Assembly (NCBI GenBank): GCA_002336915.1
Contig: DDET01000026.1
Coordinates: 1 to 46,005, forward strand
Length of the DNA: 46,005 nt
DNA from: Bacteroidetes bacterium UBA1947
GTDB taxonomy: Bacteria; Bacteroidota; Bacteroidia; Chitinophagales; Chitinophagaceae
Direction of reading: 5' to 3'
Below the pieces are notes generated by a model. That model did no database searches. It was given only the letters and a program-made list of their open reading frames with translations, and was not told where the DNA came from. The position numbers and the translations under genes were made by a program. Positions 7,217 to 15,844 of the stretch are shown here, piece after piece (positions within the stretch are counted from its first letter, which is position 1; each line of letters begins with the position of its first letter).

Positions 7217-9580
7217 TTACCAGTGGAAGTCGATGCGGTAACTGATGACGGGTATGATGCCGCTTTCGTTCACATGTTTTATCCTGCCGTCGCGATTGTC
7301 GTAGTAGGAGTACCAGTAGTTGGTGTAGTTGGTTACGTCCTGCACGTCCAGTTCTATAGTATGTGTTGCGCGCTTGTTATTTACTTTATAGTACAGCCCT
7401 GCATCTATGCGGAAGTATGGCTTAGCCTGCGTGGTAAAATATTCATTGTGCACATAAATAGTTTTACCTGCCGCCTGCGATGCAGCAAGGTCTATGGGCG
7501 ATTCTCTTTGTCCGCCGCTGTAGAGGAACTTGCCGTTGGCGCCAAAAATATTCTTTCCTTTCTTCCCGAAGTTGAACTCTTTACCGCCTACAACATTTAA
7601 CTGGTATCTTCTGTCGAAGTGTCCTTCAAAAGCTTGCCCTGTTGCAGTGGTGTAATTCGTTTTGAACAATGAACCGGTGAACAAGAGATAGTAATTGTCT
7701 ATAAATGGCCTTTCGATGGTAACATCTATACCGTAGTTGTTGCCCGTGCCGGTGCTAACCAATTGCCCGCTATTTGCAAGGTCCAGCATGCTTTCTGCAT
7801 TCAGTACTGAGAAACCGCTGTTTGTATCTTTTGCTACAGGTATTTTGTACAGGTGTTGGTAATAGATCTCTGTTTTCAGTCGCGCTTTTAAAGGAAGCGC
7901 TACATCGTAACCTGCCACTATATGGAAGGCGCGTTGCAAGTCGAGGTTTTTATTCGGATAATAATTGCTTGCGCCTATATCCTGGTATAGGTAGGTGGAT
8001 ATGTGGTCGGGTTTGCTGTGTAGGCCTGCAGCCAGCGATAGCCTGCTCTTTTCCATTTGGTAGGTTATGGCAGTTCTTGGTTCTAAACTGTACTTGCTGT
8101 TCAGCGCGTAGTAAGATCCGTTCAGCCCACTCACCAGGGTCCACTTCTGGTTGAAGCGTTTTTTCCATTGCACATAGGCCTGGTAATATTGTGTTTGGCC
8201 GCTACCACTCAATATATCTTTCCATTGCTTGCTGCCGTAGTCGTACAGGCTGTCATTAAGATCGTAGCCCAGTTCCTGTATCACTATGCCTGTGCGTACG
8301 GTGTTCTTGCTATTCAGTTTGTTGTTGTATAGCGTGGACAAGCGCCATGCTGTGTTTTGGAAATGTGCATGCTCCACATCTACGGGTGCATAAGCATTCT
8401 CTGTGTTTAAGGTGTCCACATCTTTTTTGCTATAATCGTATGAAGTTGAAAATACTGTTTTGATGTAGGCGTTTGGGTGCACAAATATTTGGTGCGTAAT
8501 GCCCGCTATACCCAGCATGCCTTTACTCTGCAGCTTATAGTTGGGGTCATCGTCATTCCATGCAGTGCTGTCTTGCGGAGGGTCTTTAATTGCTTTGTCG
8601 TAGCCGCCCATACCAAAGAGCGCAAAGGTTCCTGCCTTTTTGGTAGGGAAGTTGAACTTGAAGGACATGTCCTGGTAGTTAGGTTCAAGTCCTTGCAGGT
8701 TCAGGTAGTTTTGCAGCAGCGCAAGGGTGGAGTAGCGGTAGTCGATAAGGTAGGACGACTGCCCGCCTTTCCTGAAAGGCCCTTCGGTGGCTATCTCGGT
8801 GCCCAATGCACCTATTTGTATAGTATGTTCGTATTTGTCTTTGTTGCCATTGCGCAGGTACAGGTCGAAGGCGCCTGACATTGCACCGCCTATCTCGGCT
8901 GGGAATGCCCCGGTGTAAAAATCAGAGCTGCCCAGTGTATTCGCATTCAGCATGCTGATGGATCCGCCCGAATTGCCAAAATCGCTGAAGTGGTTCGGGT
9001 TGGGTATCTCTATTCCTTCCAGTCGCCACAGCACACCTTTAGGCGAGTTGCCACGCACCACTATATCATTCTCCAGGTCGCCATTGTTCGATACTCCTGC
9101 AAAGTTCATAGCCATACGCGCCGGGTCCGATACCGATGCGGCAAACCGTTTAGTGTCCTCCACCGAAAAAGATCGTGCACTCAGGGTAGCGAAATCATTC
9201 AGTGGTTTGCTCCGGTCTTTCGCGCCTTTAATGCTCACTTCTTTCAGCAGGTTTATACCCTCGGTAAGCGATACATTTAGCTCCAGCTCCTTTCCGCTTG
9301 TTACCATTACGTTGGTCTCTGTATGGTTATCGTATCCTGCTATGGTAAAAAAAAAGGATTGTCGCCCTACAGGTACGTTCAGCAAAACAAAATATCCGTT
9401 AGAGTCCGTTGTTGTATTTATCTGCTTGTTAGATGTCAGTACCACTACTACACCGGGCATGGGTGTCTTTGATTCAGCATCGGTTATATAGCCCCTCACC
9501 GACTGTGTGAGTTCCTGTGCGCCTGCAAATAGCGGGCACAGCAGTACAATAAAGAAATAAAATAGACACTTTGCGCTCAT
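7217..9580 (-). CDS. TonB-dependent outer-membrane receptor
   Basis: A 787-residue receptor with a signal peptide (about 1-21), an N-terminal carboxypeptidase-regulatory-like beta domain (about 25-110; GYITDAESKTPMPGVVV), a plug domain (about 130-240; DIVVRGNSPKGVLWRLEGIE) and a C-terminal beta-barrel. The protein ends in the aromatic residue Trp after RIDFH, as expected for barrel assembly. It lacks an adjacent SusD-like gene, so it is a stand-alone receptor and not a SusC of a glycan utilisation locus. The substrate cannot be inferred. It is divergent from the hydrolase at 9792 across 211 AT-rich bases in which I see no further gene. Confidence 0.9.
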   Translation of the reverse strand: MSAKCLFYFFIVLLCPLFAGAQELTQSVRGYITDAESKTPMPGVVVVLTSNKQINTTTDSNGYFVLLNVPVGRQSFFFTIAGYDNHTETNVMVTSGKELELNVSLTEGINLLKEVSIKGAKDRSKPLNDFATLSARSFSVEDTKRFAASVSDPARMAMNFAGVSNNGDLENDIVVRGNSPKGVLWRLEGIEIPNPNHFSDFGNSGGSISMLNANTLGSSDFYTGAFPAEIGGAMSGAFDLYLRNGNKDKYEHTIQIGALGTEIATEGPFRKGGQSSYLIDYRYSTLALLQNYLNLQGLEPNYQDMSFKFNFPTKKAGTFALFGMGGYDKAIKDPPQDSTAWNDDDPNYKLQSKGMLGIAGITHQIFVHPNAYIKTVFSTSYDYSKKDVDTLNTENAYAPVDVEHAHFQNTAWRLSTLYNNKLNSKNTVRTGIVIQELGYDLNDSLYDYGSKQWKDILSGSGQTQYYQAYVQWKKRFNQKWTLVSGLNGSYYALNSKYSLEPRTAITYQMEKSRLSLAAGLHSKPDHISTYLYQDIGASNYYPNKNLDLQRAFHIVAGYDVALPLKARLKTEIYYQHLYKIPVAKDTNSGFSVLNAESMLDLANSGQLVSTGTGNNYGIDVTIERPFIDNYYLLFTGSLFKTNYTTATGQAFEGHFDRRYQLNVVGGKEFNFGKKGKNIFGANGKFLYSGGQRESPIDLAASQAAGKTIYVHNEYFTTQAKPYFRIDAGLYYKVNNKRATHTIELDVQDVTNYTNYWYSYYDNRDGRIKHVNESGIIPVISYRIDFHW

Positions 9581-9791
9581 CTCACAATTGCTAATAGAGT
9601 ATAAATTAATAAGTATTTCATCAATGAAAGCAAATTATGTACCGTATTTATATTGGACCGGAAAAGGGGCCTAAAGCTTAAGCATGATAATTAAGGTTTT
9701 GTATTAAAATAATGCTAACAGCTTGTTTTACTTTCTTTTTATTTATATGTTCGTAATCCACTACTGATATAGTAAACAAACCTTTCGCATT

Positions 9792-11297
9792 ATGGCAGAT
9801 ATAATACTGGTATTCGTTCATGGCTGGAGCGTAACCAACCTCAACACTTACGGGCAGTTACCCACGCGTTTGAGGAATGAAGGAGCAAAAGCCGGGATGA
9901 ACATAACCATTAAGGATATTTACCTGGGTCAATATGTAAGTTTTCACGATGAAGTACATCTTGAGGATATCTCGCGCGCATTCAGGACAGCTGTAGGCGA
10001 ACAACTGGCAGGTACAGTGGCTGCACATAAAAGGTTTGTGGTGATTACCCACTCTACCGGCGGCCCGGTGATCAGGGACTGGTGGGACAGGTACTATAAA
10101 AACACGGACGATCTTTGCCCCATGAGTCATCTTATTATGCTGGCGCCTGCCAATTTCGGCTCGGCGCTTGCTGCACTCGGCAAGACCAGGCTCGGCAGGA
10201 TAGACAGTTGGTTCCATGGGGTAGAGCCCGGCCAGAATGTACTCAACTGGCTTGAACTCGGAAGTCAGGAGGCATGGGTTTTGAATAGCGACTGGATGGC
10301 CAATGGCGGCAATAAAATAGGCGAGACAGGTATTTTCCCCTTCGTGGTCACAGGTCAGTCCATCGATCGCCATATGTACGATAATCTTAACTCCTATACA
10401 GGTGAGCTGGGTTCGGACGGGGTTGTTAGGGCAGCTGCGGCAAATCTTAATGCTACTCATGTATACGTTACGCAAAGTGTAGGCAAAGGGGACGAACCGG
10501 ATATAACGCCAAAAGTATCAGAAATAGTAGCACCGGAAACAGCATTCAGGATACTGAGGAATAAGTCGCACTCCGGCACCAAAATGGGCATCATGGCCAG
10601 CATTAGAGAAGATGCGGGTGACGATGACGGCAGCGAGGAAGTAGATGTGATATTGCGCTGCATAGGCGTTTCTTCTATGGCAGATTACGATGCTTTACGT
10701 GCAAGCTTTGAACAGGAAACAGCCCGGGTGCAGGCCGATGAAAGGCTGGAAATTGTGGATGGCTTCCTCTCCATCGGCAAGCGCTATTTCATACACGATA
10801 AGTTTTCTATGATCATCTTCCGGGTCCATGATATGCAGGGATACCCTGTGCCCGACTACGATCTCATCTTTACCGCCGGGGACGACGATGATCCCAATCA
10901 CCTGCCCGAGGGTTTCTTTATGGACAGGCAGATGAATCATATTAATCGCGAGACGGTTACTTACTATATCAACTACGATATTATGAGGGGCTCCGATGAG
11001 GTGCGTGATGAAGAGAGGGATAAAACGATACGCGAAAAGACACCGGGTATAGACAAGCTGGGCTTGATATTAAACCCAAGGCCCACGGGAGGTTTTGTAC
11101 GTTACTATCCATTAAAGCTCACAGCAAATTCAGATTTCTTTGATAAGGTAATAAAGCCCAACAGCACTACCATGATCGATATTTGCCTGCAGCGTATGGT
11201 GAGCAAGAATGTGTTCAGCCTGAATGGTCCTTTGGACAGGGTGCCGGATAACCAGGACTTTCATAAAATACTGCCCGACGGTAATATTGTTGAGTAG
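9792..11297 (+). CDS. Alpha/beta hydrolase (lipase/esterase-like) with unknown C-terminal domain
   Basis: A 501-residue protein. Residues 1-270 form an alpha/beta hydrolase core: the oxyanion segment FVHGW (8-12), nucleophile Ser88 in HSTGG, acid Asp209 in GSDGVV and His260 in NKSHSG, a complete catalytic triad. Residues about 280-501 form a separate region with GFLSIGKRYFIHDKFSMIIF and an acidic GDDDDP stretch; I do not recognise it. There is no signal peptide, so it is cytoplasmic unless exported by a dedicated system. Phospholipase effectors of type VI systems share this general core, but no secretion genes are nearby. Substrate unknown. It ends 10 bases from the converging S41 peptidase gene. 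Confidence 0.75.
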   Translation: MADIILVFVHGWSVTNLNTYGQLPTRLRNEGAKAGMNITIKDIYLGQYVSFHDEVHLEDISRAFRTAVGEQLAGTVAAHKRFVVITHSTGGPVIRDWWDRYYKNTDDLCPMSHLIMLAPANFGSALAALGKTRLGRIDSWFHGVEPGQNVLNWLELGSQEAWVLNSDWMANGGNKIGETGIFPFVVTGQSIDRHMYDNLNSYTGELGSDGVVRAAAANLNATHVYVTQSVGKGDEPDITPKVSEIVAPETAFRILRNKSHSGTKMGIMASIREDAGDDDGSEEVDVILRCIGVSSMADYDALRASFEQETARVQADERLEIVDGFLSIGKRYFIHDKFSMIIFRVHDMQGYPVPDYDLIFTAGDDDDPNHLPEGFFMDRQMNHINRETVTYYINYDIMRGSDEVRDEERDKTIREKTPGIDKLGLILNPRPTGGFVRYYPLKLTANSDFFDKVIKPNSTTMIDICLQRMVSKNVFSLNGPLDRVPDNQDFHKILPDGNIVE

Positions 11298-11307
11298 GAG
11301 GCTTACC

Positions 11308-12741
11308 TTATTTTTCCAGGTATTTCTTTGCTTCCGTTATCCAGTCTTTATCGCCGGATAGTGGGACGTTCGGCATGATACCTATATTATCTATGCCCTG
11401 TCCCACGTTCATCCGCCTGCTCTTGGTCGATGCATAATAGAGCCCTATTTCCGCGCATGGTGATGTTGCCTGCAGTAGGTTCGAATAGTCCAACTCTCCC
11501 CAGGTATGCTCGCCCATCAGCGTCACTTTTTTACTTTGCTTTGCGATCAGTAAAAACTCTTCAGTGGTGCTAGCGCAATATTTATTTATCAAGATAGCCA
11601 CCTTTTTAGGGTAAGGCTCCACCTTATCCATTACCATGGTATCATCTTCCGCATGCATGATGAATTTACCCGCGTTCTGCCTCACTCGTTCCGCCAGTTC
11701 CTTTATCTCTTTCTTATTGTCTTTGGGCAGGTCAGGGTCGTTCAGGTATTTCATCAGGTTATCGGCATTGTCGGGTGTGGCCCATACATCATTGCCAATA
11801 CCTTTCACAGGATTCGTGTAGATGTAAGCTAAGATGGGTTCAAATGCAAAGTCCGCCCCGCCGCCGTTATTCCGCAAGTCTATAATAAGATTGGGTGTCG
11901 ACTTCAATGCTACCGCATTTGCTTTGAACACGCTATCTATCGCCGCCGCGTTCGACGTGCTGAAAGAACCTATCTGTATATACAGTGTGCTGTCATCCAG
12001 CTTTTTTGCGAGTACATTGTTGTATTCAAAAGACGGCCCCACTGCTTTCGTATTTTCCGCGACCTGTTTGGCGTTTGTCTTTGTCCATTCGCCCTTATTC
12101 ATTGAGCTGCCATCAAAGTTATATTGCAGCAGGTGGTACGAATGGTCGCGATAATACAGTAAGGCGCCGTAAGTACTGTCATTTATTTTTTTCAATTCCA
12201 TTTTTACCTGTCCTGCTTTCCAGTTGGGCGTTTTAGAATTAACTATTACTGCAGCATAGTCCCTGAAATCAGTTTTGTTTCTTATAACAGCTACTGTGTA
12301 CATCGAATCATTATGCACATAGATGCCTTCCACACCTTTCGCATTTGCCAGTCCGTCGATCGTGGTTTTATATAGGTCCAGTGTCTCGGTATTTTTTATA
12401 CGCTCAGCCAGGCCGCTTGTGTCGTTGTCTTTTATGTCGGCAGAATAAAGTTGCACATGCCCGTCCTTAAAAAAGTCCAGCCATTCTTTTATCGCTGCGT
12501 AGCAGTATGCCTGCTTATTTGCTTTTTTTACTTTGTCCAGTGTCTTGCTGGTTACAGTAGTATAGGCCGATCCGGTCTTAGGGTTCACCTTATCCCTGTA
12601 TCCGGCATAGTTGGCTTCCATCTCGTGTTTTATAAAGGCAAATTGCGCCGCACAATTGCAATGCTGCGCTGTTGGAATCGCCTGCTGGCCAAATAACATT
12701 ATAGGTGCCAGTATGAGAACAAATAAGGTGATACTTTTCAT
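11308..12741 (-). CDS. S41-family serine peptidase (exported)
   Basis: A 477-residue protein with a signal peptide (about 1-18). The S41 core includes LIIDLRNNGGG (285-295) and Ser391 in KYCASTTEEF as the likely nucleophile. A DGH motif (His95) and Glu416 in HTWGELDY suggest the Ser-His-Glu type of active site seen in tricorn-like and Bacteroidota S41 enzymes, because the catalytic Lys of the CtpA branch is not evident. I see no PDZ domain between the N-terminal helical part and the core. It probably acts in the periplasm; substrate unknown. It is monocistronic, and upstream 12742-12866 holds no gene. Confidence 0.85.
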   Translation of the reverse strand: MKSITLFVLILAPIMLFGQQAIPTAQHCNCAAQFAFIKHEMEANYAGYRDKVNPKTGSAYTTVTSKTLDKVKKANKQAYCYAAIKEWLDFFKDGHVQLYSADIKDNDTSGLAERIKNTETLDLYKTTIDGLANAKGVEGIYVHNDSMYTVAVIRNKTDFRDYAAVIVNSKTPNWKAGQVKMELKKINDSTYGALLYYRDHSYHLLQYNFDGSSMNKGEWTKTNAKQVAENTKAVGPSFEYNNVLAKKLDDSTLYIQIGSFSTSNAAAIDSVFKANAVALKSTPNLIIDLRNNGGGADFAFEPILAYIYTNPVKGIGNDVWATPDNADNLMKYLNDPDLPKDNKKEIKELAERVRQNAGKFIMHAEDDTMVMDKVEPYPKKVAILINKYCASTTEEFLLIAKQSKKVTLMGEHTWGELDYSNLLQATSPCAEIGLYYASTKSRRMNVGQGIDNIGIMPNVPLSGDKDWITEAKKYLEK

Positions 12742-12866
12742 TGGTCATTTGTTTGTGGCACGAAGATATTGATATTCGGCTTTTACTAAAAGGAACAAAG
12801 GATGTAAATTGTACGCGGCTGTCATACCCTTATCGGTATATACCATGCTGCAGGATATAAATATAA

Positions 12867-12900
12867 AATAATAAAGGCTGCAAACGCAGCCTTTATTATT
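12867..12900 (-). terminator. Intrinsic terminator, 15-bp stem
   Basis: AATAATAAAGGCTGC (12867-12881) and GCAGCCTTTATTATT (12886-12900) are perfect reverse complements around AAAC. It lies 17 bases beyond the stop of the minus-strand gene at 12918-13193. The core AAAGGCTGC/GCAGCCTTT is the same as in the terminator at 44349-44371. Confidence 0.8.
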
Positions 12901-12917
12901 TTATGCAACAGGTACCT

Positions 12918-13193
12918 CTAGCGACGAACGGGCGGATTCATATTACCATTCGTACTGTTGCCATTGGTATTTGTCGGTGATGGCGGGGGTGTTTTTACAT
13001 TAGGATTTGTGTTAGTAGCGGGATAGGTACCGTGATTGTTATCCATCATGCTCGTATCAGGCCGCGTACCCTTGGTTTTCTTGTCCATTTGGTTGTTGCG
13101 CTTTATCCCTATCGTGTCTGTCTTGTTCGTCTGTGCTTCAGCAGCTGTCGTAAACAGGCTTGCAATAAGCACTACCATTATTAGCTTTTTCAT
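12918..13193 (-). CDS. Small secreted Asn/Pro/Thr-rich protein
   Basis: A 91-residue protein with a clear signal peptide (about 1-20, MKKLIMVVLIASLFTTAAEA) and a low-complexity mature region rich in Asn, Thr and Pro, ending PPVRR. The mature part is probably disordered. There is no recognised domain. The gene has a strong terminator directly downstream, which supports it as a real transcription unit. Function is unknown; a role in the periplasm or cell envelope is inferred only from the signal peptide. Confidence 0.65.
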   Translation of the reverse strand: MKKLIMVVLIASLFTTAAEAQTNKTDTIGIKRNNQMDKKTKGTRPDTSMMDNNHGTYPATNTNPNVKTPPPSPTNTNGNSTNGNMNPPVRR

Positions 13194-13260
13194 GATTTTT
13201 TTTGTTTTTAGCCGTGTTAGATAATATCATAGCTACACATTGCATGCGGCCATGTTGTGC

Positions 13261-13617
13261 TTAAAGGCTGCTCCTCGTATTAGTCTCGCGGTTGTGCTGG
13301 TCAGCGTTGCCTTTGTTGCCTTTTTGCATCTCCTTGCTGTCTTTACGCAGCGTTTCGCGTTGCTCCGCTTCACCAAGGCCTTCCTCTTTGCCTGAGGCAG
13401 CGTTGCTGCGGCCTCCGTAATTTCCTTGTTCAGAATCTGCGTCCTCGGCGCTCGACGCACCGGTTTTGCCGGCTGCTGTTCGCTGTTGGTCATCGTTCTC
13501 CGTTTCAAAACGGCGGCTCGCGGTGTTCTCTGTGGCCCCTTGCTTAGTGTCTTTGTTTGGTTGCACACTACTTGTCCTACCCTGGTTTGTTTCCAGGTCA
13601 CGATTCCTGTCTGTCAT
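13261..13617 (-). CDS. Hydrophilic disordered small protein
   Basis: A 118-residue protein made almost wholly of polar and charged residues (Asn, Gln, Glu, Lys, Arg, Ser, Thr) with no hydrophobic core, so it is probably disordered. A second reading frame over the same bases (13233-13601) is also open but gives an Arg/Ala/Thr-rich product that looks like a shadow. The stop codon is 68 bases from the start of the next minus-strand gene, so the two may share a transcript. Composition resembles stress-related hydrophilic proteins, but I assign no family. Confidence 0.5.
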   Translation of the reverse strand: MTDRNRDLETNQGRTSSVQPNKDTKQGATENTASRRFETENDDQQRTAAGKTGASSAEDADSEQGNYGGRSNAASGKEEGLGEAEQRETLRKDSKEMQKGNKGNADQHNRETNTRSSL

Positions 13618-13842
13618 GATCGTAAGTTTTTAATTAAAGAAAGAATTTCACTTTTTTAATAAAAAGGGCTTGCCAGCAGGCGTTAAGGCTATCATAATAT
13701 AAAGGATGTTGGTTTACGCTATCCGGAACTTGCTGAGGCTGATAACATAACAGTTTAGCCTTATGAAAGGTATATAATTGTCGCCCACCTTTTGCTGACG
13801 GTTAGGCAACAGACTAGCATTTTATAGACCACTATCTGGGGC

Positions 13843-15081
13843 TTACTTTCCCGCTCTTTTAGATTTCAACACTATTGGTACAGTATTAAATACACCTTGT
13901 TTAAAGAGCGCTTTATACTCTTTAAAGTCTGCTTTTACTTTATCGGCATATTTCTGCGCATAGTCCAGTACATATTCCTGCCAGCCAGCCTGTTTGCCAA
14001 AGGCGATCAGCTTATCCGCGATCGCCGAGCCCTGCCTGCCCGAGCTGCGTAGCTGTGCCGATGCCGTAAGCATACCCATGTCATCTATCACCTGGTAGAT
14101 ATCCCGGTACCTGTCCTGTATCAGCATAAAATCCACACTGTCCTTTTCATGCTGCAATTCCTGTATCAGGAATGACTCACCCTGGAACTCAACAACGCTC
14201 AGCAGCGCCGGCGGAACGTTCTGCATGCGTTTCTGAATTTTCACAACTCGCTCCGCATGGCTATCCCATTTCGGCTGCTTTGCACTTAGGTAGGGTGCCA
14301 GCGATGTCTCAGTGGCCTGTTTCATATCCACCAGCAGGTAGCTGTCATCCTTTGTACTTTCCAGCAAAAAAATATATCGCTTAATGCCCACGCTGCCTGT
14401 ACCCGCTACCCGGAAAGCAACATCAGCCACCCGAAAGTTATACGGCCCGTCATGGTTGTTTATCAGCCACTCCTCCAGGAAAATGATCAGCTCCCGTTTT
14501 AGCATGCCATCTATCTCGAAGTGCTTTACATTATCGATCTTTAACGCCTGCTTCTTTTCATTAATGATGGCCTTTTTATTCATCAGTTTCCCTACCTTTT
14601 TTCGGTCCACTGCCTTAAGGAAACTGCATATTATACCCTTAGCTGTCTTGCGTTCTATGTAGTACGCCTTTTCATTAGCCAGCGTGTTCGCATAACTTTT
14701 TATATAGAGCTGCGCCATCTTCTCAGCTTTCTTCCTGTCTATCTGAAGTATTTCAAACGCCACCAGTATGCTGGTAGCGAGCCGGGCTACCTCCCACAAT
14801 GCCGGTGCCAGCGCAGCCTCATCAAAATCGTTCAGGTCAAAGTACACAAGCCGGTTATCGCCCTTGTAGCTGCCAAAGTTCTCCAGGTGCAGGTCGCCGC
14901 ATAGCCAGGCGAGGGGGGAGGCGGGGAAGGTCTTCACTTTGGATAGGTCCTCGTAAAACAAATGGCAGGTGCCCCGGTAAAAGCGGAACATGTTCTCTGC
15001 CATGTACCTGTATTTGATCTGTAGTTTATCGGTCAGCCGGTTCTTATTAAATTCCTTAATGCGCTTTTCCAGTTGTGGCAT
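13843..15081 (-). CDS. DUF2252 family protein (kinase-like fold)
   Basis: A 412-residue protein of the DUF2252 family. The conserved opening (RIKEFNKNRL, then KYRYMAENMFRFYRGTCHLFY) is followed by GDLHLENFG (about 62-70) and YFDLNDFDEA (about 81-90). These resemble the catalytic loop and metal-binding segment of aminoglycoside-phosphotransferase-like kinases. Activity and substrate are unknown. I chose the ATG at 15081 (MPQLEKRI); an upstream in-frame ATG at 15135 would add 18 residues that do not resemble the family start. It is divergent from the unknown gene at 15228. Confidence 0.85.
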   Translation of the reverse strand: MPQLEKRIKEFNKNRLTDKLQIKYRYMAENMFRFYRGTCHLFYEDLSKVKTFPASPLAWLCGDLHLENFGSYKGDNRLVYFDLNDFDEAALAPALWEVARLATSILVAFEILQIDRKKAEKMAQLYIKSYANTLANEKAYYIERKTAKGIICSFLKAVDRKKVGKLMNKKAIINEKKQALKIDNVKHFEIDGMLKRELIIFLEEWLINNHDGPYNFRVADVAFRVAGTGSVGIKRYIFLLESTKDDSYLLVDMKQATETSLAPYLSAKQPKWDSHAERVVKIQKRMQNVPPALLSVVEFQGESFLIQELQHEKDSVDFMLIQDRYRDIYQVIDDMGMLTASAQLRSSGRQGSAIADKLIAFGKQAGWQEYVLDYAQKYADKVKADFKEYKALFKQGVFNTVPIVLKSKRAGK

Positions 15082-15227
15082 ATAGTATGTTCTTTGCGGT
15101 GATTCGTCACTGTAAATTATAAAACTATGCCACAATAGTTCATTATATATTGTAATTCATAGCCTTGCATCTTCGCGACACGCTGCATGCTTCCCCTGTC
15201 TGGCATGATATTGCTAAAAGCCCCTGT

Positions 15228-15839
15228 ATGGATACTTCCTTGATACCCGTAAATACTGAGGGCAAGCCTAATAATATTGAGCACTCCCGTGCCTTTAAAA
15301 CCAGAACTGAGGCTGTAGCCTGCTTTAACCGGGCATGCTACAGGTTGCTGCATCCCGAGCTCTGGCACGGGCTGGCGGGTATACTGAGCGGTTCCTGCAC
15401 CCTGGTAAGCACAGATGGAAGGGAAGAGCGCGGCCCGGCCTTGCCGGACGATTATGTGCGTATTGATATTCCCGGCCCCGGCACAAGCGCCGGCGATGGC
15501 TACGACTGGGTACGCGTGGATGCTATGGAAGATAAAACAGACCACAGTGCGGAGGAAGAAAGCTTTGGCATGCGCTTAAGGCCTTGCGCCAATCCCTGGC
15601 ATGAGAATGAGGATACGGCACATTTCTTTAAGAACGTGGCCACTTCTACCTTCATTATTTATCGCCACAATAATAATGTCATAGCCTCTTACCATGGCCG
15701 CAACGAACTGCCTAATATGGATACGGATAGTATAAGGGATAATATTCGTAATACCATTGTAGCTGCAGGTGCCGTAGTGGGCTTTTCCGAAATGCAATGG
15801 ACCGCCCTGATGAAGAGCTTTTTGGAAGACGATAAATAG
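15228..15839 (+). CDS. Conserved-looking protein of unknown function
   Basis: A 203-residue soluble protein, no signal peptide or membrane segment. Visible features are an acidic centre (DYVRIDIPGPG, VDAMEDKTD), the segment NPWHENEDTAHFFKNVATST and a C-terminal helix-rich part. I do not recognise a family. I chose the ATG at 15228 (MDTSLIPVN); an upstream in-frame ATG at 15165 would add 21 residues. It converges on the P-type ATPase gene with a gap of five bases and no clear terminator hairpin. Confidence 0.7.
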   Translation: MDTSLIPVNTEGKPNNIEHSRAFKTRTEAVACFNRACYRLLHPELWHGLAGILSGSCTLVSTDGREERGPALPDDYVRIDIPGPGTSAGDGYDWVRVDAMEDKTDHSAEEESFGMRLRPCANPWHENEDTAHFFKNVATSTFIIYRHNNNVIASYHGRNELPNMDTDSIRDNIRNTIVAAGAVVGFSEMQWTALMKSFLEDDK

Positions 15840-15844
15840 GCCGC

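Noticed and set aside
9792..11297. Type VI secretion effector
   Set aside because: No VgrG, Hcp, PAAR or immunity gene is near; the similarity is limited to the general lipase core.
13233..13601. Alternative frame over the hydrophilic protein gene
   Set aside because: Its product is Arg/Ala/Thr-rich and looks like a frame shadow; the 13261-13617 frame has the more protein-like composition. Confidence is moderate only.
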